Both the position numbers and the translations under genes were made by a program. Shown one piece after another: positions 34,945 through 43,960 of a stretch of 64,000 nt of DNA. Source of the DNA: Alkalicoccus luteus (GTDB taxonomy: Bacteria > Bacillota > Bacilli > Bacillales > Salisediminibacteriaceae); the NCBI GenBank assembly GCA_052061695.1, contig JBPZEY010000006.1. One strand, written 5' to 3'. Position 1 is the first letter of the stretch, and each line of letters starts with the position of its first letter. The notes below the pieces were generated by a model. The model did no database searches and was not told the origin of the DNA. It was given only the letters and a program-made list of their open reading frames with translations.

Positions 34945-37008
34945 TCAGCTGTCCTCTGATTCACCTTGAGCCATTTCCTGAAGGAGCACCTGACTGTTAA
35001 CAGGAGGATGATCATTTTTCACATAATGATAGGAACCGTCAGAGTGCATTCGGCGCGCCTTCTGATTGTCTTGTAAAGAAATGTGCAGCACGTCGAGTAT
35101 GCGGGCTTTCATGTCGTCGTCATAGACAGGAAAGACAATCTCAATCCGCTTCTCCATGTTGCGTGTCATCCAGTCGGCAGAGGACAAATAAATCTTGTCT
35201 GCGCCATGCTGACGGTAGTAAAATACCCGGCTGTGTTCCAGAAAGCGTCCGAGAATGCTTGTCACGCGAATGTTTTCGCTGACTCCTTTCACGCCAGGTT
35301 TTAAGCAGCAGATTCCGCGGATGATCAAATCAATCTGAACACCTGCACAGCTCGCCTCATACAGCTTCATAATCAGCGGCTTATCTGTAAGAGAGTTCAT
35401 CTTAGCAATAATTTGTCCATCACCGTGTTCTTTATGGGATTTGATTTCTAAGTCGATCTGCTTTAAAAACGCTTCGCGTATTTCAAAAGGGACTGTGGCA
35501 ATTTCCATCCATTCCGGTTTCGCGCTGTAGCCGCTTAAGTAATTAAAGAAGTTTGTCGCATCAATTCCAAATGATTCCTTCGTTGTCAGCATCCCCATAT
35601 CGGTATACAGCTTTGCCGTAGAATCATTATAGTTGCCTGTGCCAAGGTGCACAAAACGCTGAATGCGATTCTCTTCGTGCCGGACGATCAGCGTAATTTT
35701 GCTGTGCGTTTTTAAACCGGTGATGCCGTAAATCACATGACAGCCTGCTTTCTCCAGCTGCTTAGCCCACTGAATATTGTTTTCTTCGTCGAAACGAGCC
35801 TTCAGTTCGACGAGTACGGTAACTTGCTTTCCGGCTTCTGCAGCACGGGCCAGCGCTGCAATGACGGGACTGTCTCCGCTGACACGGTAAAGCGTCTGTT
35901 TGATTGCCAGCACATTCTCGTCTTCTGCGGCCTGCATCATAAGATCTACCACTGGCTGAAACGACTCGTATGGATGATGCAGAAATACGTCCCGTTCCTG
36001 CAGGACATTCATCACATTATCATTATGCAGATCCGCCGGCGGTTGCGGGATAGCGGTTTCGAAGACGAGGTGTTCATGCTCCTGCTCCAGCTCTTTGTAC
36101 AGTTTAAACAAAAACGTCAGATCAAGGGGCCCATCGAGCTGATACAAATCCTGGTCCTCAAGCTCAAGCACTTTCATCAGTAAAGACAATACGTCGCTGT
36201 CCATACGCTTCTCCATATATTCAAAACGGACAGCAGCGCCCCATTTACGCTTTTTCAGTTCCTTTTCGATTTCCCTAAGCAGGTCGCGGGCACCTTCCTC
36301 ATGTATCGTCAGATCGGCGTTGCGGGTAATTCGAAAAGGGGAGACACTGATCACACGGCTTCCGCTGAACAAAATCCCGATAAACTCACTGATCACATCT
36401 TCGAGCATGATGTAAGAGGAGTCCCTGATAAAGACAGTGCGGTTCAGCACAGCAGGCACCTGAACGATGGCTAGTTTACGCTCCGATCCGAATTCCAGCA
36501 CAACCGCCAAATTAAGACTTTTGTTAGACAGCTTCGGGAAAGGACGAAATGCATCGATTGCCATCGGCGTAAGTACAGGCAAAATATAATTTTTGAAATG
36601 CTTTTCCAGTTTGCGGTATTCGTCGGTACTTAAATCCTGAGCTCGTTTTTCTTCAATACCCTCTTTTGACAGCTTAGGCTGAATGGTTTTTTTGAAATGA
36701 GTATACTGCCTTTCCGTCAGCAGTCGGTTGACCGCTGCAATTTGCTCAAGCTGTTGTTTTGGTGTCAGAGCCGTTTTGTTATCGGGCCGGTTATAACCGG
36801 CCGTTACCTGGTCTTTCAAGCCGGCGACCCGGACCATGAAAAACTCGTCTAAATTGGAACTGAAAATAGCAAGAAATTTAAGCTGCTCCAATAGCGGGTT
36901 TGCCGTATCCTGCGCTTCTTCAAGCACTCGTTCATTAAATCGAAGCCAGCTTAATTCCCGATTCAGGTAATATTCCGGCTGATGAAAAGATTTTTGTTTT
37001 TTTGCCAT
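34945..37008 (-). CDS. ppk: Polyphosphate kinase
   Basis: PPK1 (687 residues) that polymerises the gamma-phosphate of ATP into polyphosphate. N-domain, head domain and the two phospholipase D-like catalytic domains are present: ELSWLRFNERVLEEA near the start, KARFDEENNIQWAK, and the phosphorylated His region TGLKTHSK. An in-frame GTG at 37020 exists, but AAAGGGTG before the ATG at 37008 favours this start. A three-repeat PhoP-type box lies directly upstream, and ppx lies upstream on the same strand. Confidence 0.95.
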   Translation of the reverse strand: MAKKQKSFHQPEYYLNRELSWLRFNERVLEEAQDTANPLLEQLKFLAIFSSNLDEFFMVRVAGLKDQVTAGYNRPDNKTALTPKQQLEQIAAVNRLLTERQYTHFKKTIQPKLSKEGIEEKRAQDLSTDEYRKLEKHFKNYILPVLTPMAIDAFRPFPKLSNKSLNLAVVLEFGSERKLAIVQVPAVLNRTVFIRDSSYIMLEDVISEFIGILFSGSRVISVSPFRITRNADLTIHEEGARDLLREIEKELKKRKWGAAVRFEYMEKRMDSDVLSLLMKVLELEDQDLYQLDGPLDLTFLFKLYKELEQEHEHLVFETAIPQPPADLHNDNVMNVLQERDVFLHHPYESFQPVVDLMMQAAEDENVLAIKQTLYRVSGDSPVIAALARAAEAGKQVTVLVELKARFDEENNIQWAKQLEKAGCHVIYGITGLKTHSKITLIVRHEENRIQRFVHLGTGNYNDSTAKLYTDMGMLTTKESFGIDATNFFNYLSGYSAKPEWMEIATVPFEIREAFLKQIDLEIKSHKEHGDGQIIAKMNSLTDKPLIMKLYEASCAGVQIDLIIRGICCLKPGVKGVSENIRVTSILGRFLEHSRVFYYRQHGADKIYLSSADWMTRNMEKRIEIVFPVYDDDMKARILDVLHISLQDNQKARRMHSDGSYHYVKNDHPPVNSQVLLQEMAQGESEDS

Positions 37009-37054
37009 ACAATGCTTCACCCTTTACCTGTCATGATCGCGTTCTTATTAAGCC

Positions 37055-37082
37055 TATCAAATAAATGTAAAGTGCTTGTAAA
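37055..37082 (-). promoter_or_regulatory. PhoP box candidate upstream of ppk
   Basis: On the minus strand TTTACA, TTTACA and TTGATA follow one another with exactly 5 bases between them (11-bp period). Two fit the PhoP half-site TT(A/T/C)A(C/T)A exactly and the third differs at one position. Location 47 bases before the ppk start suits activation under phosphate limitation. Confidence 0.65.
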
Positions 37083-37118
37083 GATTTACGAGCTGCATGG
37101 AAACAGACACATGATCTG

Positions 37119-38666
37119 TCAGGAAGCAGGTGGGTCCTCCTGAGTAAAAACGAGGTCGATATTGCGCTTCAGCGGCCGTTCCAAATGCTTTTTGTATTTG
37201 TTTGCCTGCTCTGCTTCAAAATAGATATCGCCTTGATAATATACCTGCAGAGTAAGAGATGACTTGTTCATTTTCACCACTTCCACTTTTGTTATTGAGC
37301 TTTGTTCCGAGATATTTAACGCGTAACTGAATTTGTTGATTGCTCCGAGCAGCTCATACAGTTTTAAATCATCTTTGCTGATCCATTCCCGGAAGGGATT
37401 CGCGAACTGCTTTAAATAAGATTTCGATTTAAAGGAAGAAGTAAATGCTACGGCAAGCCGTTCCTGATGCGTCATTCCATCAATGGACTGATTTGTAAGC
37501 AAGTAAAACGTGTGCTGGCTTTTCGATTCAGGATGTATTTTTTCACCTATATAAAAAATCGAAGCGCTTAAGCGTAAAAGTCTGGCCTGCTCCGGGTTCA
37601 CCTCGATTGCACCGCGCTTTTGCAGTTCGTTGAGAAGGTAGGCGGATAAAATTGTTATTCTCCTCTGATGAGCATTGTTTAGCCGGTAATGGTTGCTCAG
37701 CTGGTAAAAGCTTTCTTCTTTAACGTTGGGGAAGTGCGTTACTTCAATTGAACGAAGCATCTCTTCGAAGAACATCCCGTCCCGAAGACCTTTTGTACTT
37801 ACGATAAAGGGACCGCCGCCGGTGACCTTCATCAGCATCTGCATGGCTGCTGCTGCAGGAAGAATGATGTCGGCCCGATCTTTGGATAAACCATCGATCT
37901 TTTCCCGTTTTTTCATCGACATATCGAGGAGGCTGTCAATCGTCTCTTCCATTTCATCGTTGGACATGCGGTATTGATGGAGACCGGAAAGCGGGTAGCC
38001 GATCATCTCCTGATGGACGAGCGCAAGGTTTCGAGCAGATCCGCCGATACCGATAACAGGAACATCTTTGTCAGCAAGCCATTCAAGTGTTTCATACGAG
38101 TTCGCCAAAAACTGCTTTAGCTTTTTCCATTCTTTTTCGTCAGGTGTATCACTTTCGATAAACTGCTTTTTCAACGTCAGTGCCCCGAAAGGGAAGCTGA
38201 TGGACTGTTGGAGCTCACGGTCTTTGAAATAGGTGATTTCTGTGCTTCCGCCGCCAATATCGATCGTTACGCCCTCTTCGATGTCCGTAGAATTCGTGAC
38301 AGCGAGGTAGCCGTAGTAAGCTTCTTCCTCTTCAGAGAGTACATCAAAGGGGAAGGAAGACCCTTCCATTACAGCGGCCATGATCTCATCGCGGTTAGCA
38401 GCGTTTCTGACAGCTGCTGTAGCAGCTCCCTTGATCGAGGTGAGTGAGTAGTTATCTGCCACTTTTTCAAAGCGTTCCAGAATATTCAAAATCAGCTGGA
38501 TACCTTCTTCGTTCATGGAGCCTTCATCGTCAATATATGTACTGAGTCTCGCGGTAACTTTTAAATTTTGCACTTCGCGAAAGCAGGCGTATCTGTCAAC
38601 TTCGTAAATAACGAACCGCACTGAGTTGGATCCCATATCGATGATACCGATCTGCTGACTATTCAT
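37119..38666 (-). CDS. ppx: Exopolyphosphatase Ppx/GppA
   Basis: Ppx/GppA phosphatase (515 residues) of the actin-like ATPase fold that removes phosphate from polyphosphate ends or hydrolyses pppGpp. Phosphate-1 motif IDMGSNSVRFVIYE and phosphate-2 motif VTIDIGGGSTEITYF are clear, and a C-terminal HD-like domain follows. GAAGGAGGAG precedes the ATG. It lies just upstream of ppk on the same strand, so synthesis and breakdown of polyphosphate are linked. Confidence 0.94.
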   Translation of the reverse strand: MNSQQIGIIDMGSNSVRFVIYEVDRYACFREVQNLKVTARLSTYIDDEGSMNEEGIQLILNILERFEKVADNYSLTSIKGAATAAVRNAANRDEIMAAVMEGSSFPFDVLSEEEEAYYGYLAVTNSTDIEEGVTIDIGGGSTEITYFKDRELQQSISFPFGALTLKKQFIESDTPDEKEWKKLKQFLANSYETLEWLADKDVPVIGIGGSARNLALVHQEMIGYPLSGLHQYRMSNDEMEETIDSLLDMSMKKREKIDGLSKDRADIILPAAAAMQMLMKVTGGGPFIVSTKGLRDGMFFEEMLRSIEVTHFPNVKEESFYQLSNHYRLNNAHQRRITILSAYLLNELQKRGAIEVNPEQARLLRLSASIFYIGEKIHPESKSQHTFYLLTNQSIDGMTHQERLAVAFTSSFKSKSYLKQFANPFREWISKDDLKLYELLGAINKFSYALNISEQSSITKVEVVKMNKSSLTLQVYYQGDIYFEAEQANKYKKHLERPLKRNIDLVFTQEDPPAS

Positions 38667-38757
38667 AGTATCTCCTCCTTCAAGTTGAACGCGGACTAGC
38701 CTGGAAGCTCTTTACTCCAGTATAGCGGGTGCCGCCTGCTGCTGTCAGCTCTACTTG

Positions 38758-38787
38758 TTTACTTTACCCTGATTTGTGCGTTATACT
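38758..38787 (+). promoter_or_regulatory. Sigma-A promoter for the zinc ABC-zur operon
   Basis: TTTACT at 38758-38763 and TATACT at 38782-38787 are 18 bases apart. The start site near 38794 falls at the edge of the Zur box. Confidence 0.6.
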
Positions 38788-38796
38788 ACCAGAAGA

Positions 38797-38819
38797 TAAA
38801 TCGTAATTATTACTAAATG
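38797..38819 (+). promoter_or_regulatory. Zur box
   Basis: TAAATCGTAATTATTAC followed by TAAATGA matches the Bacillus Zur operator (TAAATCGTAAT-N-ATTACGATTTA) perfectly over the left arm and core, with a weaker right arm. It covers the predicted transcription start of the znuC-znuB-znuB-zur operon, giving zinc-dependent repression and autoregulation of zur. Confidence 0.85.
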
Positions 38820-38831
38820 AAGGGCAGGCTG

Positions 38832-39656
38832 ATGATCATGAATACTGAAGATGAAGCCGTATTGGAACTTCAAGGGGTCCAATTCGGCTACAGCAGCAGA
38901 CCTGTACTGGAAGATATACATTTACGTGTAGCACCAGGGAGTTTTTTGGGATTAGTAGGTCCTAACGGGTCCGGTAAATCGACGCTCATGAAGCTTCTGC
39001 TGGGACTGCTTGAGGCTGATCACGGAACAATAAAGCTGTTTGGCACGCCGGTACAGACATTTCGCGATTGGAACCGGATTGGCTTCGTTTCGCAAAAAGC
39101 AGGCAGCTTTAACAGTGGTTTTCCGGCAACGGTTTTTGAAGTGGTATCGATGGGGCTGTATGGAAAAATCGGGTTATTCCGGTTTATGAAAAAGAAGCAT
39201 AAAAAGCGAGTCCTGGAAGCACTCCGTCTCGTGGGCATGGAGGAATACAGCGGCAGACAGATCGGCATGCTCTCTGGAGGCCAGCAGCAGCGAGTTTTTA
39301 TTGCGAGAGCGCTTGTCAGCGAACCGGAGCTTCTTATCCTTGATGAACCGACGGTCGGGGTTGACGCAGACTCAGTTAAAAACTTTTACGAGCTGCTAAA
39401 AGAGCTGAACCGGGAGAAAGGAATTACACTGCTGCTCGTCACGCATGATATCGGCGCCATGAGCGACTATGTTACCGATGTGGCCTGTTTGAATAAATGT
39501 CTGCATTTTCACGGTGCAACACGTGAGTTTATATCAAATAAAGATGAGATGATGCGGGCTATGTACGGTCATGATGTTTCGGTCATTGAACACAATCACG
39601 ATCACGGGCACCATGATCATCATCACGATCATGATCATACGGAGGCAGTGAAATGA
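38832..39656 (+). CDS. znuC: Zinc ABC transporter, ATP-binding protein with His-rich tail
   Basis: ABC ATPase of metal uptake with Walker A GPNGSGKST, signature LSGGQQQR and Walker B LLILDEP. The last 25 or so residues are His/Asp-rich (HNHDHGHHDHHHDHDH), a probable zinc-binding tail. The frame opens at 38817, but that ATG lies inside the Zur box and has no ribosome binding site. ATG at 38832 or 38838, after AGGGCAGG, is likelier (about 272-274 residues). The permease gene overlaps by 4 bases. Confidence 0.92.
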   Translation: MIMNTEDEAVLELQGVQFGYSSRPVLEDIHLRVAPGSFLGLVGPNGSGKSTLMKLLLGLLEADHGTIKLFGTPVQTFRDWNRIGFVSQKAGSFNSGFPATVFEVVSMGLYGKIGLFRFMKKKHKKRVLEALRLVGMEEYSGRQIGMLSGGQQQRVFIARALVSEPELLILDEPTVGVDADSVKNFYELLKELNREKGITLLLVTHDIGAMSDYVTDVACLNKCLHFHGATREFISNKDEMMRAMYGHDVSVIEHNHDHGHHDHHHDHDHTEAVK

Positions 39657-40513
39657 TCGATGTGTTCTTTCAATATGATTTTCTCCGGTATTCTTTTTAC
39701 ACATCATTAATGATCGGCATTCTGGCGCCGTTAGTCGGCGTTTTTATTGTGGTCAGAAGGCTGGCGCTGCTGGCAGATACGCTGTCTCACATCACGCTGA
39801 CGGGGATCGCATTCAGCATGCTCATGGCCCGTTATTATCCGGCTTTTGCAGCTGTTAATCCAGTTTATACCGGTATGGGCTTTGCGGTCGCGGGATCTTT
39901 AATGATTGAACAGCTGAGAAAATCCTATGCTTATTATAAAGAACTGGCTATTCCGGTTATTTTATCAGCAGGCATTGGGACAGGCGTTGTGTTTATCTCT
40001 CTTGCAGATGGCTTTACTACAGATTTGTTTAACTATCTATTTGGGAGTGTCGCTGCAGTTTCGAGAGATGACTTCACTGTCGTTGCTGTCCTAACCGCAG
40101 CGGTGGCGCTGCTCCTGCTGCTATTTTACAAAGAGCTGTTTTTTCTCAGCTTTGACGAAGAACAAGCGGTTCTCTCCGGCATTCCGGCGCGGCCGCTGCA
40201 CTTTATGTTTATCGTAATCACGGCTGTTGTGATCGGGATATCGATGCAGATTGTCGGTATCCTGCTTGTATCTGCGCTGATGACGCTTCCGGTAGCGGCA
40301 GCCATGCGAATTGCAGCATCATTTAAGCAGCTGTTTTTCTATGCAGTCCTGTTTGGAGAACTGTCGGTTGTAGCTGGCATGACAGCTGCCTTTTATGCGG
40401 ATGCAGCTCCGGGAGGCATGATCGTCGTGATTAATCTGCTCATACTTGCGGCGGTCTTGGTTGCTGACCGCTTCCTGACGCGAAAGGAGAAACCGGTATG
40501 GATATCTTCTTGA
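39653..40513 (+). CDS. znuB: Zinc ABC transporter permease, first copy
   Basis: ABC-3 permease (286 residues) with about eight membrane helices. The conserved loop RRLALLADTLSHITLTGIA contacts the ATPase. It starts in overlap with znuC and ends overlapping the second permease by 16 bases. The two permeases are clearly homologous (shared LSHxTLTGI, ELAIPxIL, FYKEL, MxxVGILLV), so a heterodimeric channel is likely. Confidence 0.9.
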   Translation: MIDVFFQYDFLRYSFYTSLMIGILAPLVGVFIVVRRLALLADTLSHITLTGIAFSMLMARYYPAFAAVNPVYTGMGFAVAGSLMIEQLRKSYAYYKELAIPVILSAGIGTGVVFISLADGFTTDLFNYLFGSVAAVSRDDFTVVAVLTAAVALLLLLFYKELFFLSFDEEQAVLSGIPARPLHFMFIVITAVVIGISMQIVGILLVSALMTLPVAAAMRIAASFKQLFFYAVLFGELSVVAGMTAAFYADAAPGGMIVVINLLILAAVLVADRFLTRKEKPVWISS

Positions 40514-41352
40514 ATCTTTCCTTTCTTGAACGTGGCATTGCAGCGGGGCTGCTGATCGGATTCATCAGTCCAGTTATCGGCGCCTTTTTGCTTGTAAGGC
40601 GGATGACCATCATTTCAGAAGGGCTTTCACACGTTACGCTGACAGGGATCACGGCAGGAGTGCTGGTAACACAAGTCGCTCCGTGGTTTAACCCTCTCTA
40701 TTCGGGGTTTTTGTTCTCACTTGGAGGTTCACTGTTAATCGAAAAGCTGCGGCAGGTATATCGTCATTTTGAAGAGCTGGCGATCCCGATTATTTTGTCC
40801 GGCGGAGTGGGAGTAAGCGCTCTGCTCATCAGTCTCGCAGATACCGGCTATACAGAGTGGTATGCCTACTTATTTGGCAGCATCATAACGGTCACGACAG
40901 GAGATCTTGGCTTTATCTTCCTGACAGGTGCTTTAGCGCTGCTCGTCATTCTTTTGTTTTATAAAGAGCTTGTCTCGATATCGTTTGATCCTGAATTTGC
41001 TTCCAGCTCGGGCATTAGCGTAAAAAAAATAAACTTTCTTTTCTCTGTGTTAACCGCCCTCGTTATTTCGATGTCCATGAAGGTAGTCGGAATTCTTTTG
41101 GTCGGGGCATTAATTGCACTTCCTACTGCAGCAGCTATCCTTTTTGCAAAAAGCTTTCGTCAAGTTCTTATTCTTGGTATCCTATTTGGAGAGGCAGCTG
41201 TAATTGGTGGCATTACCGCTTCGTACTATTTGAATATTGCTACAGGAGGAGCCATCGTCGTAATAGGGGTTCTCCTGTTGGCAGCAGCATTTTTCGTAAA
41301 GAAGCTGCAAAATCTCTGGAATCGTTCAGAGCGAAAGGAGCATGCCGCATGA
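40498..41352 (+). CDS. znuB: Zinc ABC transporter permease, second copy
   Basis: Second ABC-3 permease (284 residues), homologous to its neighbour and of the same length, with RRMTIISEGLSHVTLTGITAG as the coupling loop. Most zinc systems use a homodimer of one permease; the tandem pair here suggests duplication within the operon followed by divergence into a heterodimer. It starts inside the previous gene and its stop overlaps the zur start (ATGA). Confidence 0.9.
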   Translation: MDIFLNLSFLERGIAAGLLIGFISPVIGAFLLVRRMTIISEGLSHVTLTGITAGVLVTQVAPWFNPLYSGFLFSLGGSLLIEKLRQVYRHFEELAIPIILSGGVGVSALLISLADTGYTEWYAYLFGSIITVTTGDLGFIFLTGALALLVILLFYKELVSISFDPEFASSSGISVKKINFLFSVLTALVISMSMKVVGILLVGALIALPTAAAILFAKSFRQVLILGILFGEAAVIGGITASYYLNIATGGAIVVIGVLLLAAAFFVKKLQNLWNRSERKEHAA

Positions 41353-41780
41353 ATGTACAGGAAGCAATGGATAAATTGAAGGAAAACGGCTATAAATACA
41401 CGGACAAACGAAAAGATATGCTTCAGCTGTTTTCAGATGAAAGCAGGTATTTGGCTGCAAAAGATGTATTGGACCATATGCAGGAAACGTACGAAGGAAT
41501 GAGCTTTGATACGATCTACAGAAATTTGTCTCTGTTTACTGAGCTCAACATTTTAGAAGCAACGGAGCTTGAAGGGGAGAAGCGGTTTCGATTCAGCTGT
41601 TCCACCGATCATCACCACCACCACGTCATATGTCTCGACTGCGGAAAGACAAAGCATATACACCACTGTCCAATGAACGATACCCCTGGTGCTCCAGGCT
41701 TCCAGGTAACGGGACACAAATTTGAAATTTACGGCTATTGTGAACAGTGCAGTGCCAAAAAGGATACAGCGGTCGGATAG
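41349..41780 (+). CDS. zur: Fur-family regulator Zur
   Basis: Fur-family repressor (143 residues) with an N-terminal winged helix (YLAAKDVLDHMQETYEGMSFDTIYRNL) and a C-terminal metal-binding domain: HHHHH near residue 84, CLDCG and CEQC for the structural zinc. Placement as last gene of a zinc ABC operon that carries a Zur box identifies it as the zinc sensor rather than Fur or PerR. It probably represses its own operon when zinc is sufficient. Confidence 0.94.
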   Translation: MNVQEAMDKLKENGYKYTDKRKDMLQLFSDESRYLAAKDVLDHMQETYEGMSFDTIYRNLSLFTELNILEATELEGEKRFRFSCSTDHHHHHVICLDCGKTKHIHHCPMNDTPGAPGFQVTGHKFEIYGYCEQCSAKKDTAVG

Positions 41781-41790
41781 ATTCAATACG

Positions 41791-41834
41791 AAACGGAGCC
41801 AAAGATCGTCATACGATCTTTGGCTCCGTTTTAG
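41791..41834. terminator. Bidirectional terminator between zur and yqfW
   Basis: A perfect 19-bp stem (41791-41809 with 41813-41831) with a 3-base loop separates two convergent genes; A/T-rich ends on both sides allow termination of both. Confidence 0.92.
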
Positions 41835-41853
41835 TGAAGGAAGCATGCTGCAC

Positions 41854-42435
41854 TCAGCGGCTGACGCTTGACGTAAACAGGCCGTTGACGATGCTTCGCG
41901 CGTGCGTCCAATCTTTTGCCCGATGAACGTTATCAGGAATCGCTTTTTGATTGTAGGGGGTATCCATTAAAATAACGGGAATGCCAAACTCTTCTGCGAT
42001 ATTAACAGCATTATCGTGTTTATCCTCAAAAAAAGTGTCGACCTGATGCTCCCGAACCGCTTCGATTTTATCGTGCTGTCCTAGAAGTTCAATATGATCA
42101 TAGGGCACGTTAAGCCGTTCAAACCATTCTTCTGTTACATGGTATAAATAATCAGGACGAGCGCTGATGTAAAAAAGCTCAACCTGCCGGTTCCAGTTGT
42201 TTAACGTTTCCAGCGCTTGGTCGGCAAGCACGGACTGGCGGTAAAGCGTTGATTCATGCTTTTGCATCCATTTCCAGAACTCTGCCTCTGTTACGCCCAG
42301 CACGCCTGTTAAATCATACTCTGTTAAATCATCCAGCGTCAGGTTTTTATTAAAATGTTTATTCAGGTGGGGAAGGAATGTTCCCGGGTGAGTGACAGTT
42401 CCGTCGATGTCAATTCCAAACCGATAGTGAGCCAA
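41854..42435 (-). CDS. yqfW: Putative 5'-nucleotidase-type HAD phosphatase YqfW
   Basis: HAD-superfamily protein (193 residues). Motif I is FGIDIDGTVT with D9 and D11, YISARPDYLY carries motif II, and FFEDKHDNAVNIAEE carries the motif III/IV acids. The relatives are putative nucleotidases of unknown substrate. The frame opens at 42507, but the TTG at 42435 has AGAAAGGG about 8 bases upstream and places the first Asp at residue 9, as in the family. It is convergent with zur. Confidence 0.88.
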   Translation of the reverse strand: MAHYRFGIDIDGTVTHPGTFLPHLNKHFNKNLTLDDLTEYDLTGVLGVTEAEFWKWMQKHESTLYRQSVLADQALETLNNWNRQVELFYISARPDYLYHVTEEWFERLNVPYDHIELLGQHDKIEAVREHQVDTFFEDKHDNAVNIAEEFGIPVILMDTPYNQKAIPDNVHRAKDWTHARSIVNGLFTSSVSR

Positions 42436-42544
42436 TGAGATCGCCCTTTCTGCACGAAGCTTTTCATTACTAGTGTCTATTGTGCACGTCTCGTCTGCTA
42501 AAATCAATACCTAAGAAGGCTGTCATCAGCTCATCTGACAAGAA

Positions 42545-42579
42545 AAGTCCGGACCAGGCATTACGCCCGGTCCGGACTT
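42545..42579 (-). terminator. Terminator of ispG
   Basis: AAGTCCGGACC-GGC pairs with GCC-GGTCCGGACTT across a short loop; on the minus strand it is followed by CTTTTCTTG. It lies 15 bases past the ispG stop. Confidence 0.85.
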
Positions 42580-42593
42580 GCGTGTTCGATAGA

Positions 42594-43712
42594 TTATGCG
42601 TTCTGTTCCTGTTCAAGCCGCTGCTTCTCATAATGCTCCTCAGCGAGCTTATCAATTTCCTTCTTCAGTTCTTCCACCATGGTTTCTTCCGGAACTTTTC
42701 GAATCGTTTTACCTTTCATAAACAGGAGACCTTCTCCTCGTGCCCCGGCGATGCCAATATCTGCTTCCTTTGCTTCTCCCGGACCGTTAACGGCACAGCC
42801 GAGTACGGATACTTTAATCGGCGCGTGAATGTTTTGAAGGTACTCTTCGACTTCATTCGCGATACTGATTAAATCAATCTCGATTCTGCCGCAGGTCGGG
42901 CATGAAACGAGAGTTGCTGCGTTAGCAGCCAGTCCAAAGCTCTTTAAAAGCTCTTTTTGTACTTTGATTTCTTCGACTGGATCTGCGGACAGAGAAATTC
43001 GCATCGTATTGCCGATTCCTTTATGAAGCAGCACACCGAGACCAGCCGAACTTTTAATCGTTCCTGCGAAAAGCGTACCGGACTCCGTAATACCTAAATG
43101 AAGCGGGTAATCAAATGCCTGTGCCGCTTTTTCATATGCTTCAATAGCAAGGTGAACGTCAGAAGCTTTCATGGAGACGATAATGTCGTGGAAATCGAGA
43201 TCCTCAAGAATCTTGATATGGTGCAGCGCACTTTCGACCATTCCATCCGCTGTTGGATAACCGTATTTATCAAGAATCCGCTTCTCGAGTGAACCTGCGT
43301 TAACACCGATCCGGATAGGAATTCCTTTTTCTTTTGCGGCATTTACAACAGCTTCTACTTTCTCGCGCCGGCCAATGTTGCCTGGATTGATGCGGATTTT
43401 ATCAGCTCCGCCTTCAATTGCCTTAAGCGCCATCTTATAGTCGAAGTGTATATCAACACATAGAGGGATGTTAATGCGCTTTTTAATTTCAGGAATCGCT
43501 TCTGCATCTTCCATATTCGGACAAGCAACCCGTACCAGCTGGCAGCCTGCTTCTTCCAGGCGCAGAATTTCCGCTACAGTAGCTTCTACATCGTGTGTTT
43601 TAGTCATCGTCATACTTTGCATAATAACTTCATCCCGTCCGCCGATCGTCAGCGGTCCTACTTTTACCGGGCGTGTATTTTTTCTATGGGTGATCTGCGT
43701 CATGTTAAACAT
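42594..43712 (-). CDS. ispG: 4-hydroxy-3-methylbut-2-en-1-yl diphosphate synthase
   Basis: 4Fe-4S enzyme (372 residues) of the MEP pathway that makes HMBPP, the substrate of IspH. GGRDEVIMQSMTMTKTHD at the N-terminus, RINPGNIGRREK in the TIM barrel, and the cluster cysteines in SCPTCGR and GCAVNGPGE are all present. AAGGAG is very close to the ATG at 43712; M4 at 43703 is an alternative start. yqfW follows on the same strand after the terminator. Confidence 0.96.
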   Translation of the reverse strand: MFNMTQITHRKNTRPVKVGPLTIGGRDEVIMQSMTMTKTHDVEATVAEILRLEEAGCQLVRVACPNMEDAEAIPEIKKRINIPLCVDIHFDYKMALKAIEGGADKIRINPGNIGRREKVEAVVNAAKEKGIPIRIGVNAGSLEKRILDKYGYPTADGMVESALHHIKILEDLDFHDIIVSMKASDVHLAIEAYEKAAQAFDYPLHLGITESGTLFAGTIKSSAGLGVLLHKGIGNTMRISLSADPVEEIKVQKELLKSFGLAANAATLVSCPTCGRIEIDLISIANEVEEYLQNIHAPIKVSVLGCAVNGPGEAKEADIGIAGARGEGLLFMKGKTIRKVPEETMVEELKKEIDKLAEEHYEKQRLEQEQNA

Positions 43713-43889
43713 CGCTCCTTCTTCAATATCGAACGAATAAACGTCTGATTCACACTACATTGTAACAACGCCCCAGAGAAACTACAAGCGTTCCCGTCCC
43801 GGGCTCTGTAAAGATTTTATAAAGACGCGTATTCTTAAAGTTTCGTTAAGAAAGAATAAAGGTAACCTTGCACATGTAAAAGGAGAGTG

Positions 43890-43915
43890 TGAAACTTTCT
43901 TCAAGAAGCAGCGTC
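43890..43915 (+). promoter_or_regulatory. Sigma-M-type ECF promoter
   Basis: TGAAAC at 43890-43895, a 16-base spacer and CGTC at 43912-43915 fit the sigma-M consensus. The B. subtilis DUF1002 gene ypuA is in the sigma-M regulon, which supports the assignment. Confidence 0.72.
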
Positions 43916-43960
43916 TACTAAAGTGGAACGTGAAAAACGAAAAGAAATGAGGGGTCATAG

